From assembly GCA_031257135.1 (NCBI GenBank), contig JAIRPH010000167.1, positions 1 through 7,627 of the forward strand: a DNA stretch of 7,627 bases. The letters run 5' to 3'. The notes beneath the pieces are model-generated. The model searched no databases and had not been told where the DNA came from. It saw only the letters and a program-made list of their open reading frames with translations. The stretch comes from Spirochaetaceae bacterium. GTDB taxonomy: Bacteria > Spirochaetota > Spirochaetia > Treponematales > Breznakiellaceae. A program made the translations under genes and the position numbers. Shown piece by piece: positions 1 through 4,205 of this stretch; positions within the stretch are counted from its first letter, which is position 1, and each line of letters opens with the position of its first letter.

Positions 1-180
1 GAGATTAAAGATAATACGGTTAATTTTATTGCGCCCTATACTACTGAAGAAGAAAAAGAAACAATTTTAAAATGTTTTCAAACAGTATTCGATAAATATG
101 AGATGGAAAAATATTCGATCTTTTCATTGAAGCATCGGCTTGACGGATATTTTTTGGTATTTCAAACAGTATTAACATAG
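1..180 (+). CDS. 3' end of an unidentified AT-rich gene (partial, 59 codons)
   Basis: Frame 1 is open from the left edge to a TAG at 178-180, giving the last 59 residues of a protein whose start lies outside the window. The fragment is lysine- and glutamate-rich in its first half (an acidic TTEEEKE stretch), then aromatic (YFLVFQTV). I do not recognise a family, and no signal, membrane segment or catalytic motif is visible. GC is about 28%, far below everything to its right, and rises at once after the stop codon. A 14-nt identical direct repeat (76-89 and 160-173) lies in the same frame, so FQTV occurs twice. That may be chance or a short internal duplication. The codon bias suggests a genuine coding end, but the call rests only on the open frame and its composition. 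Confidence 0.5.
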   Translation, partial: EIKDNTVNFIAPYTTEEEKETILKCFQTVFDKYEMEKYSIFSLKHRLDGYFLVFQTVLT

Positions 181-640
181 ACCTTCTAATCAAGGCTCTG
201 CTCTTCCTCTTCTCAAAGTTCTACCCTATGCCGTCACGTTGATAACGCTGGTGATCTTCAGCGGTAAAGAATACGCCCCTCGGTCCGCGGGCAGAGCCTA
301 CGAGCCGACATGAAGGTTCATTAGAACCCGTATTTCCCGTAGAGCCGTAAAAGACACAATAACCCGTCATAAACCGCGCCTGCAAAAAAGAGTCCTTCAA
401 TGCTAAATATACTCGGAAAGAAGCAGTAAAGGAAGCAGAAGGAATATCTGCCGTATCAGAGTTATAAAGAGTCCGATATAGGCTTTCCCGATAGCCGGAA
501 AAAAACCGCAGTCGGGCTTGCGCCCTTTGTGTATTTTTTCGTAGTCCGAAGGCGACGCAAGGAGGCGAAGCGCATACGATCCTGTTGAGGTTATAGAAAA
601 AAGAGACAATAGCGTATAACATAGGGTATAATGCGGTATC
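181..640. other. 460-nt gap with no recognisable gene; one unexplained long open frame on the minus strand
   Basis: No known gene is visible here. On the minus strand one frame stays open for 169 codons from 730 to a TAG at 221-223, overlapping the first 90 nt of the transposase remnant on the other strand. An ATG lies at 622-620 but has no Shine-Dalgarno. The predicted product is rich in Arg, Tyr and Phe and matches no family I know. Such a run is longer than expected by chance at about 48% GC, so it could be a decayed gene or the reverse of some conserved intergenic or IS-end sequence. I do not call it a gene. Confidence 0.35.
603..632 (+). promoter_or_regulatory. Possible sigma-70 promoter of the transposase remnant
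   Basis: A perfect TATAAT (627-632) lies 18 nt after GAGACA (603-608), a weak -35. The predicted start is about 639-640, at the ATG of the transposase (641). The transcript would have almost no leader, and no Shine-Dalgarno is seen before the ATG. The -10 is convincing but the -35 is not. Confidence 0.4.
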
Positions 641-1099
641 ATGGCGAAATACAAACAAACGGAGAAAGAGCAATGGCTGTTTCTCATCGTATCGATCCTC
701 GATCAATTGGTAGACGGCGCCTTCGAGCATACCCTTGACCGTCTCATCGATACTATGGATATGAGTATCTTCAACGCCCGGTATGCCAACGACCTCACCG
801 GCGCGCCTGCTGTCAATCCGGCGGTGCTACTCAAAATCATACTGTACTGCTATTCCATCGGCATCATCAGTTTCCGTAAAATAGCGGCATTGTGCCAAAA
901 CCATATCATAGTAAAAGTGTTGTCGGGAAACACGGAATCGCATTTCACAACCATATCGAACTTTGTGTCCGCGATGGGCGCGGAGGCGGAATGGGTACGT
1001 GATTTTCTATCGACCCATGAAGAGCGGAAGGGGGCGGGTGGTGAAACGATAAAATCGAATATAACGGACAAAACAATTAATTGTAACAGACGCGGATAA
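641..1099 (+). pseudogene. IS1182-type transposase, N-terminal remnant
   Basis: The first ~115 residues read as the N-terminal DUF772-like helical domain of IS1182/IS5-group DDE transposases: a start of MAKYKQTEKEQ, then HTLDRLID, the DLTGAPAVNPAVLLK core, RKIAALCQNH and LSGNTESHFTTISNFV. In intact family members (roughly 450-550 aa) this domain is followed by the catalytic DDE core and a C-terminal region. Here the resemblance stops near residue 116 (about base 990) and the frame runs through an unrelated tail (WVRDFLSTHEERKGAGGE) to a TAA-less end at TAG-type stop context near 1097-1099. The catalytic domain is absent, so the protein cannot transpose by itself. No terminal inverted repeats could be delimited. 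The element was probably truncated by deletion or by a later insertion. The family assignment is from recognised motifs, not a search. Confidence 0.8.
1073..1084. repeat. 12-bp perfect palindrome ACAATTAATTGT
   Basis: A perfect 12-bp palindrome lies within the tail of the transposase remnant, 33 nt before the next open frame. It could be a binding site or a remnant of an element end, but nothing around it decides this. Confidence 0.3.
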
Positions 1100-1116
1100 T
1101 AGTAACACTGTTAAAA

Positions 1117-1365
1117 TTGACTTTTCCTGCAATCTGGTTATGCACAGTAGCCTTGTACTCCATTAGAGTTTCGGTACAACTCTATTATATGAAAAACAAA
1201 TACAAGTCCTACAAATATTTCACGCATGAAACCGATAGGCAAAGCCTTACCATACCTGATTCGGTTGAGAGTATCGGGTATAACATCTTTAATGAATGGG
1301 TGAATCTGACGAGGGTTAGTATTTCTGCCTCGGTTAGGGTTATCGGAGCAGGGGCGGAGGACTGA
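1117..1365 (+). pseudogene. BspA-like leucine-rich-repeat (LRR_5) fragment
   Basis: From about 1243 to 1362 the frame reads SLTIPDSVESIG, then YNIFNEWVNLTRVSI and SASVRVIG. This is the pattern of BspA/TpLRR (LRR_5) surface proteins, whose repeats run LTIPDSVTSIGxxAFxxCxxLTSVTIP. Only one full unit and the start of a second are present. The preceding 40 codons (1117-1242) do not continue the pattern, and the frame ends at a TGA (1363-1365). No Shine-Dalgarno or signal peptide is seen. Full-length members are usually several hundred residues and surface-exposed. This is therefore best read as a stranded internal or C-terminal piece left by the rearrangement that also truncated the transposase. 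The motif assignment is fairly secure; the boundary of the remnant is not. Confidence 0.6.
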
Positions 1366-1378
1366 TCGGCGTATTCGG

Positions 1379-1433
1379 AAAAAGCGAACCGGCTGTGAAA
1401 AAACCCGATAGCGTTTCTGCACAGCCGGTTCGC
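1379..1433 (-). terminator. Intrinsic terminator of the 74-aa/IIA/OadG-like operon
   Basis: On the minus strand a perfect 14-bp stem (1433-1420 with 1397-1384; arm GCGAACCGGCTGTG) with a 22-nt loop is followed directly by five T (1383-1379). It begins 8 nt after the stop of the 27-aa ORF. The stem is longer and the loop larger than usual for an intrinsic terminator. An 8-bp competing hairpin is possible (see findings). Confidence 0.85.
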
Positions 1434-1441
1434 GCATCCTG

Positions 1442-1525
1442 TTAAAACCGGCTTTTATACAGGACGATTAGGGCTATCGTAACGGCGATAAGAATTGCCC
1501 AATACAAGAGTCGCCACTGTTTCAT
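1442..1525 (-). CDS. 27-aa single-helix membrane microprotein
   Basis: The ORF starts with an ATG (1525-1523) that overlaps the TGA of the OadG-like gene (1524-1522) as ATGA, and ends at TAA (1444-1442), 8 nt before the terminator stem. The product has a basic N-terminus (MKQWR), about 17 hydrophobic residues (LLYWAILIAV...LIVLY) and a basic tail (KSRF). That is a textbook single membrane helix with positive charge at both ends. Purine-rich AGGAAGAGAAG precedes the start. The ATGA coupling is the same device used at the two junctions upstream, which argues that it is translated. I know no family for it. A small accessory subunit of the OadG-like protein's complex, or a stabiliser of it, is a reasonable guess and no more. 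Confidence 0.6.
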   Translation of the reverse strand: MKQWRLLYWAILIAVTIALIVLYKSRF

Positions 1526-1788
1526 AGCTTCTCTTCCTTTCTGCGGTATTCGGTAAGGGCCGCTGATATTGCCGCGATAACTTCGGGCGGCGTTTCCGCA
1601 GGGCTTTTAGGTTTTGGCGGTTTCACGGCTGAAGACGGCTGTATGTCTTTATCAAGACCTAACTTGTGGATCAGTTTCGCCGCCGCGTTTATGCAGAATA
1701 TCATCAGCCATAAAAAGCCGAAAACAACCGCCATGCCTATCAGCGTTAAAAGCGCGCTCTGCTCAAACATTTCGAGAATAGTCATCAT
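1522..1788 (-). CDS. OadG-family (sodium-pumping decarboxylase gamma subunit-like) membrane protein
   Basis: The 88-residue product has an N-terminal periplasmic stub, one hydrophobic helix at about residues 13-34 (LLTLIGMAVVFGFLWLMIF) and a soluble Pro/Lys-rich tail (PPKPKSPAETPPEV) ending in a charged helix. This is the layout of OadG/MmdD-type gamma subunits, whose helix anchors the biotin-dependent Na+-pumping decarboxylase and whose tail contacts the alpha subunit. No alpha (carboxyltransferase/biotin) or beta (Na+ channel) gene follows: the operon ends about 100 nt downstream. It is therefore an orphan in this window. Two ATG codons are adjacent (1788 and 1785). AGGAGG lies only 3 nt before the first and 6 nt before the second, so the second may be the real start. 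The first overlaps the stop of the IIA gene as ATGA. The fold assignment is likely; the biochemical role is open. Confidence 0.7.
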   Translation of the reverse strand: MMTILEMFEQSALLTLIGMAVVFGFLWLMIFCINAAAKLIHKLGLDKDIQPSSAVKPPKPKSPAETPPEVIAAISAALTEYRRKEEKL

Positions 1789-2252
1789 ATTCCTCCTAAA
1801 CTGGAAGCGGTGCGGGATAAAAGCCGGTGAATCTCTTCGACGCTTTTCGCATCCCGGATAAGCGGTATCGCATCATAATCAACCAGAGCCATTATCCGGT
1901 TCAAAATCCGCAAATGCTTTTCTCTCGAACCTTCTCCGAGAACAAGCAGAAAGATGCAATGCACCGGTTTATTGTCCGGCGCGCCGTAGGCTAGTCCCTG
2001 CGCGGAAATGCCGAGGGCGCCGAAAACGCCGTCAATTCCGGGATAATACCCCCGGGGCGCGGCAACCCCGGAACCAATGCCGGTATTCATTTTATCCTCC
2101 CGTTCCTGCACCGCGGCGAGAATAGTATTTCTGTCAAGTTCAGGATGAACTTCCGCCAGCGTGGAAATCAGTTCGTTCAGCGCGTCCGTTTTCGCTTGGC
2201 ATACGAGATTGAGCCTGATCGACTGAGGCGGGAAAACATCGCCCAGATTCAT
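1785..2252 (-). CDS. PTS EIIA type-2 (PtsN/fructose-like) domain protein lacking the phospho-acceptor histidine
   Basis: The 155-residue length fits a single PTS_EIIA_2 domain. Recognisable landmarks are the helix DALNELISTLAE, the VQEREDKMNTGIGSGVAAP segment around residues 49-66, the PVHCIFLLVLGEG strand and the EKHLRILNRIMAL helix. In PtsN and fructose/mannitol IIA proteins the first of these is GIGxGxAIPHG, where His takes phosphate from HPr or NPr. Here the residue is Arg67 (codon CGG, sequence APRGYY). The protein should therefore not accept phosphate at that site, pointing to a regulatory or purely binding role. A His remains in the PVHCIF strand. GGAGG 7 nt before the ATG is a good Shine-Dalgarno. 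The start overlaps the stop of the 74-aa gene (ATGA, 2252-2249), and its own stop overlaps the OadG-like start. Confidence 0.85.
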   Translation of the reverse strand: MNLGDVFPPQSIRLNLVCQAKTDALNELISTLAEVHPELDRNTILAAVQEREDKMNTGIGSGVAAPRGYYPGIDGVFGALGISAQGLAYGAPDNKPVHCIFLLVLGEGSREKHLRILNRIMALVDYDAIPLIRDAKSVEEIHRLLSRTASSLGGI

Positions 2253-2473
2253 CGAGAGTCCTCCGCTTTTCTGTCTTCAAGATATAATTCAATAGGAACG
2301 ACGATAAGCGCGGCAAACCCGCATACGCCGAAACCAACCGTAAAGACGAGCTGTATTGTCTGGTAGAACATCCCCAAGGATTTCTGATGCGCCGATACTG
2401 CACAGCCGCCGATAAGCGCTAACCCAAGCAGGATTCCGAGGGTCAGCCAGAAAATCTTCCAATAGAGTTTCAT
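2249..2473 (-). CDS. 74-aa membrane protein with two predicted helices
   Basis: The start is the ATG at 2473-2471, preceded by AGGAG with a 5-nt spacer. A longer open frame exists upstream but lacks a better start and overlaps the neighbouring ORF. The product has one helix at about residues 6-26 (FWLTLGILLGLALIGG) and a second at about 41-63 (VFTVGFGVCGFAALIVVP), then a charged cytosolic tail (ELYLEDRKAEDSR). No family is recognised. The stop overlaps the IIA start by four bases, so both are probably made in step. Its Shine-Dalgarno is part of a long inverted repeat in the leader and may be occluded. The neighbours suggest a partner of the OadG-like and IIA-like proteins at the membrane. Confidence 0.7.
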   Translation of the reverse strand: MKLYWKIFWLTLGILLGLALIGGCAVSAHQKSLGMFYQTIQLVFTVGFGVCGFAALIVVPIELYLEDRKAEDSR

Positions 2474-2561
2474 AGATACTCCTGTTTTGCCGCAGTTTAC
2501 AGGACGAAACCGCCCTTTTACCGCAGGTAATCGAGAAAACGAGCTGAAGACAAAACAGGAA
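2474..2561 (-). promoter_or_regulatory. Inverted repeat that can occlude the Shine-Dalgarno of the 74-aa gene
   Basis: On the minus strand TCCTGTTTTG (2560-2551) is exactly complementary to CAAAACAGGA (2489-2480). Flanking wobble pairs, including 2561 with 2479, bring the AGGAG Shine-Dalgarno (2482-2478) mostly inside the stem. The 61 nt between the arms holds a further small hairpin (TTACC-GCA-GGTAA on the + strand, 2518-2530). The 5' arm starts at the first base after the TGA of the upstream 111-aa ORF. The arms are seen directly; the regulatory role is inferred. Confidence 0.45.
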
Positions 2562-2897
2562 TCAGATTCTGAGTTTGAGAAGAATAGTGTTTCTGATTGT
2601 TTTTGGAATAGTTTTTGTAAGCCCTTTAACCGCTCCGCAGACAAGTCCGGCGCAGGCGGCGAGAAGGGTTTGAGGCATGATAATACGAGGCAGACTCTGC
2701 CTGACCGGCGCGCCATCTTTTGCCGGGCTGATCGCCAAGCAGTCAAATTGCGAATCTCCAGCGGTCAAAAACAAAGGATGTTCCGCGCCGGCGTAAAGAA
2801 AAGAATCGTCTATTGCTGAAAAAGCGAAAGCCCCCATCGCGGCAAGCGCGAGATACGCCATAGCCGCATACTGAAGCAATCTTTTCGCAAAACTCAT
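2562..2897 (-). CDS. 111-aa predicted membrane protein, probably translated from a leaderless mRNA
   Basis: The product has a hydrophobic segment at residues ~9-28 (QYAAMAYLALAAMGAFAF) following a basic start (MSFAKRLL), a polar middle of about 45 residues, a second hydrophobic stretch at ~74-92 (MPQTLLAACAGLVCGAV) and a basic C-terminus (KGLTKTIPKTIRN...LKLRI). No family is recognised. The ATG at 2897 falls exactly where a strong promoter (2904-2932) should start transcription, and there is no Shine-Dalgarno, so either the mRNA is leaderless or the ORF is only part of a long leader. The frame ends 88 nt before the 74-aa gene, directly against the inverted repeat. It could be a functional protein, a leader ORF that controls the genes behind it, or a decayed gene. 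Codon use does not settle this. Confidence 0.45.
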   Translation of the reverse strand: MSFAKRLLQYAAMAYLALAAMGAFAFSAIDDSFLYAGAEHPLFLTAGDSQFDCLAISPAKDGAPVRQSLPRIIMPQTLLAACAGLVCGAVKGLTKTIPKTIRNTILLKLRI

Positions 2898-2903
2898 ATT
2901 TTT

Positions 2904-2932
2904 AGTATACCATACTAGAAAAATATATGCAA
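2904..2932 (-). promoter_or_regulatory. Strong sigma-70-type promoter of the membrane/IIA/OadG-like operon
   Basis: Minus-strand TTGCAT (2932-2927), an exact 17-nt spacer, and TATACT (2909-2904). The expected start is the A at about 2897, six bases after the -10, which is the first base of the ATG of the 111-aa ORF. It lies 43 nt downstream of the DHH gene stop and gives the operon its own transcript. Confidence 0.7.
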
Positions 2933-2974
2933 GGAAATACTTTTATTAAAACAGAAAAAACGCCCCTGAAGGAT

Positions 2975-3880
2975 TTAGGCTTTACACTTTTCGACGATTT
3001 CCCCGATGATCCGGTCAGCATCCGCAAGAGAAACTTGGCAGGTTCCGACTTGCCGGTGACCGCCTCCGCCGTAAGAAAGCATCAGGCTTCCGACGTCTAC
3101 GGTTGCGGTCTTGTTGATGATGCTGTAGCCTACAGTAATGACGCAGTTTTCATTGTTCTTGCCGTTAATAACCCATACCGAAATGTTTTGGTCCGGGAAA
3201 AGAGTGTACATAAGGAAGCGGTTTCCCGCGTAGATCATGTCCCGATTCCGCAAATCAGCGAGGATGACGTTGCCCTCAAGTCGGACTTCCTGTTTCAGCA
3301 TCTCTCGGAAGAGTTTGTCTTGATCAAAATACAGATCAATCCGCTCTTTTACGTCCGGCATGGCGAGAATCTCGTCAATGGACTTTTCCACGCAAGCCTT
3401 TGCGAGAACCTTCATCAGATCGTAATTGCTGATCCTGAAATTCCTGAACCGCCCCAATCCAGTCCGGGGGTCCATAATAAATCCCAGCAAAATCCAGCCC
3501 TGGGGGTCAAGGATTTCATCCCGATTTAATCTGCCGGAATCAACTTTGTCAACGAAATGAACCATCGTCTCGAACCGGCTCAGTTTTTCGTAGCCCCCGT
3601 AATAATCGTAGACCACCCGGGCGCAACTCGGGGCAATGCGGACCGCTCCCTCAAAATACGTCTTCCCCAGCCGCTCAGATTCGCTCGAATGATGATCAAA
3701 CCAGAGCTTGCACCCGTCCATATACGGCACATTGGCGAGAATATCGTTGTCCGTAACCTCAACCAAGCCGTCTTGTATATCCTTTGGATGGACAAACTTC
3801 CATTCGTCAATAAGCCCCAAATAGCCCAGCAATGCGCCGCAGGCTAATCCGTCGAAATCTGACCTCGTTACTAACCTCAT
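2975..3880 (-). CDS. DHH-family phosphoesterase (exopolyphosphatase / nanoRNase-like)
   Basis: The 301-residue protein carries the DHH superfamily signature in order: SDFDGLACGALL at residues 7-18 (metal-binding D8 and D10), WFDHHSSE with D62-H63-H64 at 60-67, VDKVDSG with D111 and D114, and a C-terminal DHHA1-type GGGGHRQVGTC at 271-281. This layout fits Mn2+-dependent phosphoesterases such as exopolyphosphatase-like proteins and NrnA-type oligonucleotidases. The motifs do not separate polyphosphate, short RNA, pAp or cyclic dinucleotides as substrate. The protein should be cytosolic, with no signal or membrane segment. GAGAGG 5-6 nt before the ATG is a clear Shine-Dalgarno. The start codon lies 15 nt after the 3' end of a tRNA gene, with no promoter or terminator between, so it is probably read from the tRNA promoter. 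Confidence 0.9.
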   Translation of the reverse strand: MRLVTRSDFDGLACGALLGYLGLIDEWKFVHPKDIQDGLVEVTDNDILANVPYMDGCKLWFDHHSSESERLGKTYFEGAVRIAPSCARVVYDYYGGYEKLSRFETMVHFVDKVDSGRLNRDEILDPQGWILLGFIMDPRTGLGRFRNFRISNYDLMKVLAKACVEKSIDEILAMPDVKERIDLYFDQDKLFREMLKQEVRLEGNVILADLRNRDMIYAGNRFLMYTLFPDQNISVWVINGKNNENCVITVGYSIINKTATVDVGSLMLSYGGGGHRQVGTCQVSLADADRIIGEIVEKCKA

Positions 3881-3895
3881 ATCCGCCTCTCAGCA

Positions 3896-3978
3896 TACCA
3901 GCGATCGGACTTGAACCGATACAACCTTGCGGTCAGCAGATTTTGAGTCTGCCGTGTCTGCCATTTCACCACGCTGGC
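3896..3978 (-). tRNA. tRNA-Leu(CAA), second copy of the tandem pair
   Basis: This is an 83-nt class II tRNA. The acceptor is GCCAGCG/CGCTGGT with discriminator A, the D stem GTG/CAC with loop AAATGGCAGA, the anticodon stem GCAGA/TCTGC with loop CTCAAAA (anticodon CAA, reading UUG), the variable arm hairpin GACC-GCAA-GGTT, and the T arm ATCGG-TTCAAGT-CCGAT. CCA is not encoded. Pair 1-72 is G-U. It differs from the other copy only at pair 4-69, which is A-U here. It sits between the first tRNA (4-nt spacer) and the DHH gene (15-nt spacer). Confidence 0.95.
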
Positions 3979-3982
3979 TCTC

Positions 3983-4065
3983 TACCGGCGATCGGACTTG
4001 AACCGATACAACCTTGCGGTCAGCAGATTTTGAGTCTGCCGTGTCTGCCATTTCACCACGCCGGC
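3983..4065 (-). tRNA. tRNA-Leu(CAA), first copy of the tandem pair
   Basis: It has the same 83-nt cloverleaf as its neighbour, with acceptor GCCGGCG/CGCCGGT (pair 4-69 is G-C), anticodon CAA, a class II variable arm and no encoded CCA. The 1-72 pair is G-U in both genes, unusual for a leucine tRNA, where G-C is normal. The promoter at 4075-4103 should start transcription only about 3 nt upstream of the mature 5' end. Confidence 0.95.
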
Positions 4066-4074
4066 AATACTTAG

Positions 4075-4103
4075 AGTATACCAAAAAACCTAAATACATT
4101 CAA
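4075..4103 (-). promoter_or_regulatory. Sigma-70 promoter of the tRNA-Leu pair and DHH gene
   Basis: Minus-strand TTGAAT (4103-4098), exactly 17 nt, then TATACT (4080-4075). The start is expected near 4068, leaving a leader of about 3 nt before the first tRNA. The -10 hexamer is identical to that of the operon promoter at 2904-2909. No terminator is visible between the tRNAs and the DHH gene. Confidence 0.75.
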
Positions 4104-4140
4104 GATAAAAACGCTTTTCTTCCCCTGTATATTCTTTTCT

Positions 4141-4204
4141 TTTTAGCCGTAACCCGCGGGGCGGGCGGCGCGGGGCGCCAGCCTGCAAGCCGCGCACGGC
4201 AAAA
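4141..4204. repeat. Short GC-rich palindromic element between the tRNA promoter and the rpn gene
   Basis: Inverted ends TTTT-A-GCCGT (4141-4150) and ACGGC-AAAA (4196-4204) pair over nine bases with one bulged A and enclose 45 nt of almost pure GC containing CCCGCGGG-like and GGCGCC palindromes. Words in it (AACCCGCGG, GCAAGCCGCG) also occur in the 5213-5677 array, so it may be a diverged relative. It lies 1 nt before the rpn stop codon, without a T tract, so it is not a classical terminator. Confidence 0.45.
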
Positions 4205-4205
4205 C

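Noticed and set aside
2945..2974. Intrinsic terminator after the DHH gene (T-rich tract TTTTTTCTGTTTT on the minus strand).
   Set aside because: The T tract is suggestive, but the only stem I can form before it (GCCT/GGGC) has about four pairs, too weak to call.
2927..3529. 200-aa plus-strand ORF opposite the DHH gene.
   Set aside because: The DHH motifs, length and Shine-Dalgarno on the minus strand are decisive; this frame shows no family features.
3890..4099. Small minus-strand and plus-strand ORFs repeating a MADTADSKSAD-type sequence.
   Set aside because: This is the well-known artefact of translating tRNA-Leu genes; both tRNAs fold fully.
4141..4204. Terminator for the rpn gene.
   Set aside because: Long GC stem but no T tract on the minus strand after it; treated as a palindromic repeat.
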